From positions 1 through 64,000 of the forward strand of contig NZ_VSFF01000017.1 of the NCBI RefSeq assembly GCF_008085905.1: a stretch of 64,000 nt of DNA. Direction: 5' to 3'. Positions 1-9,080 of the stretch are shown here, one piece after another. Source of the stretch: Actinomadura syzygii (GTDB lineage Bacteria > Actinomycetota > Actinomycetes > Streptosporangiales > Streptosporangiaceae). Each line of letters opens with the position of its first letter. Positions within the stretch are counted from its first letter, which is position 1. The notes under the pieces were generated by a model, which was given only the letters and a program-made list of their open reading frames with translations, was not told the DNA's origin and did not search any database. The translations under genes were made by a program, and so were the position numbers.

Positions 1-119
1 GGGGGCGGCAGTGTCATTGCGGCCCTCACGGGGCCACCGCACCCAGGCCGTCACCCCGGCTCTCACCGGCATCCAACCACGAGCACTCTTCCAGTGCCCG
101 CACCAAGGAGGGTCCAGTA

Positions 120-1601
120 GTGACCGCCACCCTCGACACCCCGGCCACCGCGTCCGGGACCCGTCCGGACAGCGGCCCGCGGCCGCACCCGCGCCGCTGG
201 CTCGGCCTCTCGGCGATCCTGGCCGCGACCCTGCTGAACCTCCTCGACTCGACCGTGGTGAACGTGGCCGCGCCCGCGATCCGCGCGGACCTCGGCGGGT
301 CCTTCGCCGCGCTCCAGTGGATGGCCGCCGGGTACACGCTCGCGCTCGCCGTCGCACTGCTCACCGGCGGGCGGCTCGGCGACATGTTCGGCCGCAAGCC
401 CGTCCTGCTGGTCGGCGCGGCCGGGTTCCTCGCCACCTCGGCGCTCTGCGCGCTCGCCTGGTCGCCGGAGAGCCTGATCGCCGCCCGGGTCGCGCAGGGG
501 CTGTGCGCGGCGGTGATGGTGCCGCAGTGCTTCGGGCTCATCCGCGACCTGTTCGGCGCGAAGGACATGGGCAAGGCGTTCGCGCTGTTCGGCCCGGTGA
601 TCGGGCTCGCCACGATCCTCGGCCCGGTGATCGCCGGGGTGCTGGTGGACGCCGACCTGCTCGGCACCGGCTGGCGCGCGATCTTCCTGATCAACATGCC
701 GGTCGGCGCGTACGCGCTGGTCGTCGGCGCCCGCGTGCTGCCCGCCCCGGCCGCCGCCGACCGCTCCGGCGGGATCGACGTCGCCGGCATGCTGCTCGGC
801 GGGCTCGGCATGAGCATGCTCGTCTACCCGCTCGTCCAGGGACGCGAGCTGGGCTGGCCCACCTGGACGCTGGCCGTGCTCGCCGGTTCCGTTCCCGTCC
901 TCGCCCTGTTCGCGCTGCACCAGCTCCGCCGCTCCCGCCGCGGAGGGACGCCGCTGCTCCGCCTGTCGGTGTTCGCCAACCGGTCCTACTCCTCCGGCGT
1001 CCTGTTCGTCGTCGTCTTCTTCGGGACGATCACCGGCTTCTCCCTCGCCGTCGGCCTGTTCCTGCAGCTCGGCCTCGGCTACACGCCGCTCGCGGCGAGC
1101 CTCGCGATGTCGTCCTGGGCGGTCGGCGCGTTCGCCGGGTCGGCGTTCAGCGGCATGACGATGACCCGGCTCGGCCGGACGATCCTGCACATCGGCCTGG
1201 TCATGATGGCCGCCGGGCTCGGCGGGCTGTACGCGGTGTTCGAGGCGGCCGGGACGGGCCTGACCGGCTGGCACCTCGCCGCCCCGCTGCTGGTCTTCGG
1301 CGCCGGGATGGGCATGATCTTCGTCCCGCTGTTCGACATCATCGTCGCGGGCATCGCCGACCACGAGGTCGGGTCGGCGTCGGCGGCGCTGGAGTCGATC
1401 CAGCAGCTCGGCGCGTCGCTCGGGATCGCCGTCCTCGGCACGGTGTTCTTCGGCGCGGTCGGCGCCCCGGCGGCCGGGCACTTCGACCCCGCCGCCGCGC
1501 TGGACGCCGCGAAGCGGGTCGCGGAGCTGACGCTCCTCCTCACCGCCGCCGCGTTCCCGGTGGCGTTCCTCCTCCCCCGCCGTGCCCGCGAGACCCCCTG
1601 A
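120..1601 (+). CDS. MFS drug exporter, DHA2 (14-TM) type
   Basis: Proton-driven multidrug or metabolite exporter of the inner membrane. The 493-residue product is almost wholly hydrophobic. It carries MFS motif A (GGRLGDMFGRKP, near residues 82-93) and the antiporter motif C region GPVIGLATILGPVIAG around residue 160. Length and about 14 predicted membrane spans fit the EmrB/QacA (DHA2) family. The GTG start at 120 is chosen because AAGGAGG lies about 10 bases upstream. The substrate cannot be read from sequence. Any regulator would lie left of the window. The gene ends against a strong hairpin shared with the convergent MurJ-like gene. Confidence 0.9.
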   Translation: MTATLDTPATASGTRPDSGPRPHPRRWLGLSAILAATLLNLLDSTVVNVAAPAIRADLGGSFAALQWMAAGYTLALAVALLTGGRLGDMFGRKPVLLVGAAGFLATSALCALAWSPESLIAARVAQGLCAAVMVPQCFGLIRDLFGAKDMGKAFALFGPVIGLATILGPVIAGVLVDADLLGTGWRAIFLINMPVGAYALVVGARVLPAPAAADRSGGIDVAGMLLGGLGMSMLVYPLVQGRELGWPTWTLAVLAGSVPVLALFALHQLRRSRRGGTPLLRLSVFANRSYSSGVLFVVVFFGTITGFSLAVGLFLQLGLGYTPLAASLAMSSWAVGAFAGSAFSGMTMTRLGRTILHIGLVMMAAGLGGLYAVFEAAGTGLTGWHLAAPLLVFGAGMGMIFVPLFDIIVAGIADHEVGSASAALESIQQLGASLGIAVLGTVFFGAVGAPAAGHFDPAAALDAAKRVAELTLLLTAAAFPVAFLLPRRARETP

Positions 1602-1610
1602 CCCCGTCCC

Positions 1611-1657
1611 ACCGCGCGGGCCCGCCGTCCCCTCCCGGGGCGGCGGGCCCGCGCGGT
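1611..1657. terminator. Bidirectional hairpin terminator
   Basis: Perfect 17-bp inverted repeat (1611-1627 with 1641-1657, arm beginning ACCGCGCGGG) around a 13-base loop, sitting between the convergent MFS and MurJ-like genes. It has no T-run, which is usual for high-GC actinomycete terminators. Confidence 0.75.
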
Positions 1658-1665
1658 TCAGGGGC

Positions 1666-3588
1666 TCAGCGGCGCAGGCGGGCGGCGGCGATCGAGGTGA
1701 AGTAGCCGATCTCCGGGACGCGCATCACCCGCGCCGTCGCCACGTAGAGCGCGCCGCCGCCGAGCCCGCCGACGACGACGGCCAGCAGGTCGGACAGCCG
1801 TCCGCCCGGCAGCCGCCCGAAGCTCCACACGGCCGCGACGGCGAACACGAACGCGGGCAGCGCGGCCGCGTGCAGCCGGACGAGCGCGCGGCCGATCCGG
1901 CGCCCGTCCAGCCCGCCGAGGCGGCGGCGCAGCACGAACACGGCCCCGGTGCCGCCGACCAGGTAGAACAGCCCGTACGCGGCGGGCAGCCAGACCACGA
2001 CCTGGCGGGCCGGGAGGAACTCCAGCAGCGCGACCGCGGTGACGGCCTGCGCGATCCCGGCGGGGACGGCGATCAGCCCCGGCGTCCGCGTGTCGCCGAG
2101 CGCGTAGAACACGCGCATGAGGAGCTGGTGCAGCGTGAACGGCAGCACCATGAACGCGAACACCGTGAGGACGGTCCCGATGCGGTGCGCCCCGGCCTCG
2201 GACAGGCTGCCGTGGGCGAACAGCACCACCGACCCGGGGACGGCGAACACCAGCATGCCGAGCCACAGCGGGACGAGCAGCGCGCACGCCAGCCGCAGCC
2301 CGCGCGAGAAGTCGTCGCGGACGAGGTCGCGCCGCCCGGTGGCGACGTGCGCGCTCATCCGCGGCAGCAGCGCCGTGATCACCGACACCGCGACGATCGC
2401 GTACGGGAGCTGGAACACGACGAGCGCGAACGAGTAGGTGGCGATGCCGCTGCCGCCGCCCGGGGCCCGGTGCCCGGCCCGGGTCGCGACGTTCGCGGTG
2501 ATGAGGACGCCGACCTGCACGACCACGACGTAGACCAGCATCCAGATCGCGGTGCGGGCCGCCTCGCCGAGGCCGGACCCGCGCAGGTCCAGGCGCGGCC
2601 GCCAGCGGAACCCGGCGCGCCGCAGCGTCCAGGCGAGGACGGCGCTCTGCGCGACCGTCCCGAACGCCGACCCGAGGCCCATGAGCGTGAGCTGCGCGTC
2701 GGTGACGGTGGCGGGGGTCCGGCCGCGCCCGGCGACCCAGAGGAACAGCAGGCCCGCGCCCATCGTGATGACGTTGTTGACGACCGGCGCCCACATCGGC
2801 GCGCCGAACCGCTGCCGGACGTTCAGCATCGTGCTCGCCAGCCCGCTGACGCCGATGAAGAAGATCTGCACCAGCAGCAGGCGGGTGAGCAGGACGGTGA
2901 CCTCGCGCTGCCGCCCCGTGTACGCGCTCGCGTAGACGGAGACCAGCAGGCCCGCGCCGAGGACGGCGACGACCGTCAGCACGGCGAGCGCGAGCAGCAC
3001 GACGCCGAGCAGCCGCCGCTCGGTGGCCGCGCCGCCGTCGGCGTCCGCGAGCCGCCGCCTGACCAGGAACGGGACGAACACGCTGGCCAGCAGCCCGCCG
3101 AGGAGCAGCTCGTAGACGGTGTAGGGGACCATCTCGGCGGCCTTGTAGGCGTCGCCGAGCAGCGCGGTGCCGAGCGCCGCGCCGATCACGACCGTGCGCA
3201 TGAACCCGGTGAGGCGGGAGAAGAACGTCGCGATCGCCATGACGGCGCTGGAGCGCGCGACGCCCCGCGGCGCGGCCTGCCCGGCGCCGCCGAGCTCGAC
3301 GCCCTCGGAGCCGGGCCGGACGGCGGGACCCGGGTCGCCGACGCCGTCCGGGTCGCGGACCGGGACGAGGCCGGGCTCCGGCTCGCCGGGCGGCTCGGCG
3401 CGCTCCGCCTCGTCGAAGACCCCCGGCATGAGGGGACGTCCCCTGCCCCGCTCGGTGTCCGGCTCGCGCGCGTCCGTCCCGCCGTCCGTCCCGCCGTCCG
3501 TCCCGCCGTCCGTCCCGCCTTGCGGCCCGCCGTCCGGCGGCGCGGGCTCGGTGTCAGGCTCGCCCTCGGTCATCGGCACCACCCCCAA
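1666..3588 (-). CDS. MurJ/MviN-family lipid II flippase paralogue
   Basis: Integral membrane protein of 640 residues, of the MOP superfamily that flips lipid II or related polyprenyl-linked precursors to the outer face. After about 115 hydrophilic N-terminal residues comes the typical MurJ opening (ATFFSRLTGFMRTVVIGAAL), with about 14 hydrophobic segments to the C-terminus. The essential actinobacterial murJ usually lies near oriC beside trxB; nothing here resembles that locus, so this is probably a second copy (inference). The N-terminal tail contains four GGTD units encoded by a perfect 12-bp DNA repeat. The ATG start is kept, but a later start that skips the tail is possible. Confidence 0.8.
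   Translation of the reverse strand: MGVVPMTEGEPDTEPAPPDGGPQGGTDGGTDGGTDGGTDAREPDTERGRGRPLMPGVFDEAERAEPPGEPEPGLVPVRDPDGVGDPGPAVRPGSEGVELGGAGQAAPRGVARSSAVMAIATFFSRLTGFMRTVVIGAALGTALLGDAYKAAEMVPYTVYELLLGGLLASVFVPFLVRRRLADADGGAATERRLLGVVLLALAVLTVVAVLGAGLLVSVYASAYTGRQREVTVLLTRLLLVQIFFIGVSGLASTMLNVRQRFGAPMWAPVVNNVITMGAGLLFLWVAGRGRTPATVTDAQLTLMGLGSAFGTVAQSAVLAWTLRRAGFRWRPRLDLRGSGLGEAARTAIWMLVYVVVVQVGVLITANVATRAGHRAPGGGSGIATYSFALVVFQLPYAIVAVSVITALLPRMSAHVATGRRDLVRDDFSRGLRLACALLVPLWLGMLVFAVPGSVVLFAHGSLSEAGAHRIGTVLTVFAFMVLPFTLHQLLMRVFYALGDTRTPGLIAVPAGIAQAVTAVALLEFLPARQVVVWLPAAYGLFYLVGGTGAVFVLRRRLGGLDGRRIGRALVRLHAAALPAFVFAVAAVWSFGRLPGGRLSDLLAVVVGGLGGGALYVATARVMRVPEIGYFTSIAAARLRR
3472..3519. repeat. Four perfect 12-bp tandem repeats inside the murJ-like gene
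   Basis: GTCCGTCCCGCC occurs four times head to tail without mismatch. It encodes the GGTD repeats of the cytoplasmic N-terminal tail, so copy changes stay in frame. Confidence 0.9.
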
Positions 3589-3628
3589 GGGCGCCAGTAT
3601 GCCCGCGGGCTCCGCGTGGCGGGCGGTT

Positions 3629-4450
3629 TCAGGTGATCATGAAACGGACCGCGGACACCGCGATCACGACGCCCGCCACGGCCCAGTACGCGCCCGCCGC
3701 CGCCGCGACGACCCGCACGCGCCGCGGCTCGGGCAGCGCGGTGAACGTGAGCGTCCAGGCCAGCAGCGGCAGGACGAGGATCGCGTGCATCGTCACGAAG
3801 TGCGCGGGCTTCAGCGCCGCGACGACGTGGTACGCCGCCTGCTGGTCGCCCGACTCGACCTTCGCCACCCCGCGGGCGATCATCGCGGCGCCGGACGCCA
3901 GCGCGAGCATCAGCGCCGCGAACCCGGACCGGACGGCGAGCCGCATGCTCGGCGCCGTCTGCGGGTTCGCCTTGAAGGCGGCGACCGCGAGCGTGACCAG
4001 CGTGACGACGAGGACGCCGCCGCCGGCCGCCAGCATCCGCGTGATCACCGTGTCGAGCGCCGTCTCCATGTTGAAGTGGGACGGCACCCGCCGCCACGCC
4101 TGCACGGTGATCAGCGCGACCTCGACGACGCAGTCCGCCGCGAACACCCCGACCAGCGCGTTGCGCGCCCGGTCGCCGAGCCGGACGAACGACCCGACCC
4201 ACGCGATCGTGACCAACGTCAGTCCGAACGAGAGCCCGAACGTGACGGGCTTGCGCCAGGAGACGGGGCCCGTCCAGGGGCCGCCGTCGACGGCGAAGAC
4301 GACCAGGTGGAACAGGCCGGAGAGGATTAGCGCGGCCCCGACGGCGTAGGCGGCGCGCTCGACCCGGCGTCCGCCGGTCCAGGCCGACCGCAGGCCGCGG
4401 AGCGCGTCCGCGACCGGCAGGCCGCGCGGGACGTCCACCGAACCGGCCAT
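3629..4450 (-). CDS. Seven-span integral membrane protein, unknown function
   Basis: I do not recognise the family. The 273-residue product has about seven hydrophobic segments, short loops and no signal peptide, consistent with an inner-membrane protein. A longer reading from a TTG 12 bases upstream is possible, but GGGAGGGG lies just before the ATG at 4450, so that ATG is taken as the start. The gene stands alone between the murJ-like gene and the ABC pair, with short gaps. A palindrome resembling a TetR-type operator lies immediately upstream, suggesting it is repressed by a regulator encoded elsewhere. Confidence 0.65.
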   Translation of the reverse strand: MAGSVDVPRGLPVADALRGLRSAWTGGRRVERAAYAVGAALILSGLFHLVVFAVDGGPWTGPVSWRKPVTFGLSFGLTLVTIAWVGSFVRLGDRARNALVGVFAADCVVEVALITVQAWRRVPSHFNMETALDTVITRMLAAGGGVLVVTLVTLAVAAFKANPQTAPSMRLAVRSGFAALMLALASGAAMIARGVAKVESGDQQAAYHVVAALKPAHFVTMHAILVLPLLAWTLTFTALPEPRRVRVVAAAAGAYWAVAGVVIAVSAVRFMIT

Positions 4451-4464
4451 GTCCCCTCCCAAAA

Positions 4465-4496
4465 TGAGTGAGTGCTCACCCAGTATGGATGAGCAC
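4465..4496. promoter_or_regulatory. Palindromic TetR-type operator candidate
   Basis: Two overlapping inverted repeats: GTGAG-TG-CTCAC at 4468-4479, and GTGCTCA (4472-4478) paired with TGAGCAC (4490-4496) across 11 bases. The GTGAGTGCTCAC core is of the kind bound by TetR-family repressors. It lies 15-46 bases upstream of the ATG of the minus-strand membrane protein. No TetR gene is in the window. Confidence 0.5.
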
Positions 4497-4534
4497 CCAC
4501 GCGGAGCACAAACCGGGCCGCCCGCCCGGCCGGG

Positions 4535-5890
4535 TCAGCGGAGCGCCGCCTCGACCGCCGGGACCCGCACCGCGCGGCGCGCCGCGCCGTGCGCCGTGAC
4601 CCCGGTGAGGACGGCGGCGAGCGCGACCACCGCGACGTAGGTCCAGACGCTGCCGTCCGGGGTGGCCGAGTCGCGCCGGGCGAGCCCGAACGGGACGATC
4701 GTGAAGACGGACGCGACCGTCCCGCACAGCACGCCGGTGACGGTCAGCACCGCCGACTCCAGGCCCACCGCGGCGAGCACCTGGCCGGGCGTGGCGCCCG
4801 CGAGTCGGGTCTGGCCGAACTCGCGCCGCCGGTGCGCGATCGCCGCGATCAGCGTGTTCACCAGCATGATCGCGGTGAACAGCACCACCATGCCGATGAC
4901 GACGAAGTTGAGCGTCTCGATGCTCTTCTGCTCGGCCGTCTTGGCGAGCCCGGCGTCGTCCATCGCGGCGTTCTCGGTCGCCTGGAGGAACAGGGTGCCG
5001 ACGGCCGTCCCGACGAACAGGATGACCGGGGTGACCGCGGACGCCAGCGCGGACGTCCGGCGGCGCATCGTCGCCGCGGCGAGCTCGCCCGCCGAGCCGA
5101 GCGCCCGCAGCGGTCCGGCCGCCACCGCCGTCGCCCCGCGCATGATCACCGGGCTGAGCAGCGCCAGCCCGATCGCGGCGAGGATGTCGGCCTGGCCGGA
5201 CGTCGCCATCGCGTCGCTGCCCTTGCCGTCCATCACGGTGACGGTGATGAGGGCCTCCCAGCCGGCGGCCACGAGGAACAGCACCGCGAACACGATCCGC
5301 TTGCGGCTCATCCGCCCGTCGCCGACGGCGGCGTCCGCCATCGACTCGGCCACCCGGACGCGGGTGGTCCGGCGCGCCGTGATCATCGCGGCGGCGACGG
5401 CGGACACGAGCGTGATCCCGATCCCCATCGACAGCGCGACCGGGCCGAAGCTGTACCCGATGTCGGACGGGACCTGGTCGGTGCCGTGCAGCAGGCCGAG
5501 CAGGCCCCGGCCGAGCAGCATCGCCGGGACGATCCCGAGCAGCGCCGCCAGCACGGCGAGGCCCGCGGCCTCACCGGTGATCATCCGGCGGAGCTGCGCC
5601 GGGGTCGCGCCGACGCTCTTCAGCAGCGCGATCTCCTGCGCCCGCTGCCGGACGGCCAGCGTCAGCGTCGAGGCGACGGCGAAGACCGACAGCAGCAGCC
5701 CCCAGCCGCCGACCACGTTCGCCATGATCGACAGCGTCTCCCGGGCCGTGCCGGTCGCGCCGCTGGCCTGCGCCGTGTCGAGCATCGAGGCAAACGCCAT
5801 GATGATCGCCGAGCCGAGGAACATCGCGAGGAAGCTCGCCGCGAACGCGCCGGTGCGGTGGCGCAGCGAGCGAAGGGCCAGTCCGAACAT
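4535..5890 (-). CDS. ABC transporter permease, FtsX/MacB type
   Basis: Permease half of an ABC exporter or lipoprotein/envelope-stress transporter; 451 residues. It opens MFGLALRSLRHRTGAF with a first membrane span, then holds further hydrophobic segments including the FtsX-domain pattern LALLSPVIMRG and a C-terminal block around IMLVNTLIAAIAHRRREFG, the conserved FtsX signature (NT..A.i..R.REFa.lR). The ATG at 5890 lies two bases after the stop of the ATPase gene, so the two are co-translated. Substrate unknown. Confidence 0.87.
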   Translation of the reverse strand: MFGLALRSLRHRTGAFAASFLAMFLGSAIIMAFASMLDTAQASGATGTARETLSIMANVVGGWGLLLSVFAVASTLTLAVRQRAQEIALLKSVGATPAQLRRMITGEAAGLAVLAALLGIVPAMLLGRGLLGLLHGTDQVPSDIGYSFGPVALSMGIGITLVSAVAAAMITARRTTRVRVAESMADAAVGDGRMSRKRIVFAVLFLVAAGWEALITVTVMDGKGSDAMATSGQADILAAIGLALLSPVIMRGATAVAAGPLRALGSAGELAAATMRRRTSALASAVTPVILFVGTAVGTLFLQATENAAMDDAGLAKTAEQKSIETLNFVVIGMVVLFTAIMLVNTLIAAIAHRRREFGQTRLAGATPGQVLAAVGLESAVLTVTGVLCGTVASVFTIVPFGLARRDSATPDGSVWTYVAVVALAAVLTGVTAHGAARRAVRVPAVEAALR

Positions 5891-5892
5891 CG

Positions 5893-6690
5893 TCACGCCT
5901 CCGCCATCGTCCGCTGACGCTCGACCTCTTCGGCCAGGTGCGTCATCCGCTCCGCGACCGCCTCGGCGGTCGGCGCGCTCTGGTGGCCGACGATCCGGCC
6001 GTCGGCCAGGTACAGCACCGCGTTCGCGAACGACGCGGCGACCGGGTCGTGGGTGACCATGACCACCGTCTGCCCGGACATGTGCACCGACTCCTGCAGC
6101 AGGCCCAGCACGTCCCGGGCGCTGCGCGTGTCGAGCGCGCCGGTCGGCTCGTCGGCGAAGAGCACGTGCGGGCGGGTGACCAGCGCGCGGGCGATCGCCA
6201 CCCGCTGCTGCTGACCGCCGGACAGCTCCGCGGGCAGGTGCCCGAGCCGCTCGGCCAGCCCGACCCGTCCGAGGACCTCCCGCGCCAGCTCCCGGTCGAC
6301 CTTGCGTCCGGCGAGCTTCAGCGGGAGCACCACGTTCTGCATCACGTTCAGCGTGGGCAGCAGGTTGAACTGCTGGAACACGAACCCGATCCGCTGCCGG
6401 CGGAACTTCGTCAGCTCCGTCTCGTTCTCGCCGGTCAGCTCGGCGCCGTCCACCAGCACCCGGCCCTCGGTCGGGCTGTCCAGCCCCGCCGCGCACTGCA
6501 GCAGCGTGCTCTTGCCGGACCCGGACGGGCCCATCACCGCCGTGAACGACCCGGCGGGCAGCGACAGCGACACGCCGTCGAGCGCGACCACCCGATTGCC
6601 GTCCGTCCCGTACACCTTCCGGACGCCCTCCAGCCGAAGCGCCTCACCGGTCGCCTGGCCCGCGGGGTCCGGTCCCTTGCGTCCGAACAT
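5893..6690 (-). CDS. ABC transporter ATP-binding protein, MacB/LolD type
   Basis: Cytoplasmic ATPase of 265 residues that powers the FtsX-like permease encoded next. It has Walker A GPSGSGKST (about residue 55), signature LSGGQQQR, Walker B VLFADEPT and the switch His in VVMVTHD. The ATG at 6690 follows GGAGGTAAGGAC, a near-perfect ribosome site. A tail of about 30 residues after the switch region is charged (HLAEEVERQRTMAEA). It forms a two-gene operon with the permease. Confidence 0.93.
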   Translation of the reverse strand: MFGRKGPDPAGQATGEALRLEGVRKVYGTDGNRVVALDGVSLSLPAGSFTAVMGPSGSGKSTLLQCAAGLDSPTEGRVLVDGAELTGENETELTKFRRQRIGFVFQQFNLLPTLNVMQNVVLPLKLAGRKVDRELAREVLGRVGLAERLGHLPAELSGGQQQRVAIARALVTRPHVLFADEPTGALDTRSARDVLGLLQESVHMSGQTVVMVTHDPVAASFANAVLYLADGRIVGHQSAPTAEAVAERMTHLAEEVERQRTMAEA

Positions 6691-6929
6691 CGTCCTTACC
6701 TCCAGCCCGGGCGCCCTCGCCGGGCGCCTCCGAGAAAGAAGCTACGGACGGCGGACGCGCCGGAGGATGGGCCCAGCACGCCGATCGGGGTAGGCAAAAC
6801 CCCACCATCGCCCGGCGCCGACCGGCCCCGGTCCGACCCGGCGCGGCCCGTTCCCACTAGGGTCGGACGCGGTGCGCCGGGAAGTCTGGTCGGCAGGTCC
6901 GTCGTCCGCATGCCGATCGGGAGTCACTG

Positions 6930-8207
6930 TTGGCCGTCGCCGCGATCGTCATCTTCATCGGCGCCTACGTCCTGATCGCGTCGGAGCGGGTGCACCGGAC
7001 GGCGGTCGCGCTCGGCGGCGCGGGCCTGATGCTGCTCCTGCGCGTCACCGACGGGGACGCCGCGTTCTTCTCGTCCGAGTCCGGGATCGACTGGAACGTC
7101 ATCTTCCTGCTCCTCGGCATGATGGTGATCGTCTCGGTGCTGCGGCGGACCGGCGTGTTCGAGTTCGTGGCGATCTGGGCGGCCAAGCGCGCGCGGGGAC
7201 GGCCGTACCGGCTGATGGTGATGCTGGTCGTCCTCACGGCGGGGGCGTCGGCGCTGCTCGACAACGTCACCACCGTGCTGCTGATCGCGCCCGTGACGTT
7301 CCTCGTCTGTGACCGGCTCGGATTGCGGCCCGAGCCCTACCTGATCGCGGAGGTGATGGCGTCCAACATCGGCGGCACCGCCACGCTGGTCGGGGACCCG
7401 CCCAACATCATCATCGCGAGCCGCGGCGGACTGTCGTTCAACGACTTCCTGGTGCACCTCGCCCCGCTGATCGTCCTGCTGGTCGCGGTGTTCTGCGTGC
7501 TGTGCCGGTGGCTGTTCCGCTCGGCGTTCGAGCACGACCCGGCGCTCGCCGCCGAGGTCATGGAGCTGGACGAGCGCAAGGCCATCACCGACCGGGGCCT
7601 CCTGCTCCAGGGGCTGACCGTCCTCGGGATCGTGGTGGTCGCGTTCGTGCTGCATCCCGTCCTGCACTACGAGCCGTCCGTCGTCGCGCTGCTCGGGGCC
7701 GGGCTCCTCGTCGCGGCGACGAAGGTGACCACCGAGGAGGCGCTCAGCGAGGTCGAGTGGCCGACTCTGGTGTTCTTCGCCGGGCTGTTCGTCATGGTCG
7801 GCGGGCTGGTCGAGACCGGCGTCATCGGCGACGTCTCCAGGGCGGCGGCCGACGCGACCGGCGACCGGCTCGGCGCCGCGTCCATGCTCCTGCTGTGGGC
7901 GTCCGCCGGGTTGTCGGCGATCGTGGACAACATCCCCTACGTGGCGACGATGAGCCCGATCGTGTCGGACCTCGTCCAGCAGCACCCGGGGACGGACGGC
8001 CACGTGCTGTGGTGGGCGCTCGCGCTCGGCGCGGACCTCGGCGGCAACGCCACCGCGATCGGCGCCAGCGCGAACGTCGTCGTCCTCGGGATCGCGGCCC
8101 GAAACGGCACGCCGATCAGCTTCTGGCGGTTCACCCGCCACGGCCTCGTCGTCACCTTCGTCACCATCGCGCTCGCCACGCCTTACCTGTGGCTCCGCTA
8201 CCTGTAG
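6930..8207 (+). CDS. ArsB/NhaD-type ion transporter (IT superfamily)
   Basis: Membrane carrier of 425 residues with 11-12 spans. Family marks are two re-entrant repeats: LLDNVTTVLLIAPVTF followed by IGGTATLVGDPPNIIIAS in the first half, and IVDNIPYVATMSPI followed by LGGNATAIGASANVVV in the second. These occur in ArsB, NhaD and CitM-type carriers, so the substrate could be arsenite, Na+/H+ or an organic anion. No ars genes flank it. The start is a TTG at 6930; the ribosome site is weak. The PIG-L gene follows after a 20-base gap. Confidence 0.85.
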   Translation: MAVAAIVIFIGAYVLIASERVHRTAVALGGAGLMLLLRVTDGDAAFFSSESGIDWNVIFLLLGMMVIVSVLRRTGVFEFVAIWAAKRARGRPYRLMVMLVVLTAGASALLDNVTTVLLIAPVTFLVCDRLGLRPEPYLIAEVMASNIGGTATLVGDPPNIIIASRGGLSFNDFLVHLAPLIVLLVAVFCVLCRWLFRSAFEHDPALAAEVMELDERKAITDRGLLLQGLTVLGIVVVAFVLHPVLHYEPSVVALLGAGLLVAATKVTTEEALSEVEWPTLVFFAGLFVMVGGLVETGVIGDVSRAAADATGDRLGAASMLLLWASAGLSAIVDNIPYVATMSPIVSDLVQQHPGTDGHVLWWALALGADLGGNATAIGASANVVVLGIAARNGTPISFWRFTRHGLVVTFVTIALATPYLWLRYL

Positions 8208-8227
8208 CGATGGGCCAGGATGAGGGG

Positions 8228-8926
8228 ATGGACGAGGTACCTGAGGACTGGGAGCGCGCGCTCGCCGTCGTGGCGCACCCCGACGACCTGGAGTACGGGG
8301 GCTCGACCGCCGTCGCCAAATGGACCGCCCAGGGCAAGACGGTGACGCAGGTGCTCGCGACCCGCGGCGAGGCGGGGATCGACTCGATGGACCCGGACGA
8401 GGTCCGCCGCGTCCGCACCGAGGAGCAGATCGAGGCGGCGCGCCGCGTCGGGGTCGAGGCCGTCGAGTTCCTCGACTTCGCGGACGGCGTGCTGGAGTAC
8501 GGCCTGCCGCTGCGGAAGGCGATCGCGGCGGCGGTCCGGCGGCACCGCCCCGAGGTGGTGCTGTCGGTGAGCTACCGGGAGCGCTTCCCCGGCGGCGGGT
8601 TCAACATGGCCGACCACCGGGCGCTCGGCCTCGCCGCCGTGGACGCGATCAGGGACGCCGCGAACCGCTGGGTGTTCCGCGACCTCGGCCTCGAAGCGTG
8701 GCAGGGCGTCCGGTTCGCGCTGCTCGGCGGCTCGCCGGAGGCGGCGCACTACGTGGACGTCACCGGACATCTCCAGGCGGGCATCGACTCGCTGCTCGCG
8801 CACCGCGTGTACTTCTCGAACCTCGGCGCGGACTTCGACGCCGCGGGGTTCCTCACCGGCATCGCCGAGGAGGGCGGACGCGCCGCCGGGGTCGAGCACG
8901 CGATGACGTTCGAGATGATCGCCTGA
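8228..8926 (+). CDS. PIG-L family zinc deacetylase (LmbE-like)
   Basis: Predicted Zn-dependent N-deacetylase of 232 residues, related to MshB and mycothiol conjugate amidase. The metal/catalytic motif AHPDDLEYGG lies near residue 18, with the later conserved His in MADHRALG. An in-frame ATG at 8210 also exists, but AGGA at 8217-8220 points to the ATG at 8228. The substrate (mycothiol-type, GlcNAc lipid or antibiotic intermediate) cannot be assigned. It follows the carrier gene closely and may be co-transcribed. Confidence 0.85.
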   Translation: MDEVPEDWERALAVVAHPDDLEYGGSTAVAKWTAQGKTVTQVLATRGEAGIDSMDPDEVRRVRTEEQIEAARRVGVEAVEFLDFADGVLEYGLPLRKAIAAAVRRHRPEVVLSVSYRERFPGGGFNMADHRALGLAAVDAIRDAANRWVFRDLGLEAWQGVRFALLGGSPEAAHYVDVTGHLQAGIDSLLAHRVYFSNLGADFDAAGFLTGIAEEGGRAAGVEHAMTFEMIA

Positions 8927-8944
8927 GCGGTTCTGCCCTGACCG

Positions 8945-9025
8945 TCAGTGGCGGGCGTTGGGCCGCTTTCCCTTGTTGCACTTACCGCGTTTACGGGCCC
9001 GTCGCTTGCGCGTCTTCTTCGACAT
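8945..9025 (-). CDS. Probable 50S ribosomal protein bL37 (26 residues)
   Basis: A short minus-strand ORF starts with ATG at 9025 behind an AGGA about 7 bases upstream and reads MSKKTRKRRARKRGKC then NKGKRPNARH. Half of its residues are Lys or Arg. The pattern, a basic N-terminal run followed by a GKRPNA tail, matches my memory of bL37, the 24-residue actinobacterial large-subunit protein first seen in the Mycobacterium smegmatis ribosome structure. It lies downstream of the DUF3710 terminator and converges on the PIG-L gene. Such genes fall below usual length cut-offs and are often missed. The C-terminal extra RH and internal Cys are variations. Confidence 0.7.
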   Translation of the reverse strand: MSKKTRKRRARKRGKCNKGKRPNARH

Positions 9026-9080
9026 GTCCTGATTCAGCACCCGGCGGGCGGCCCTGGCAAGGGACGGCCGGCGCGCCGCA

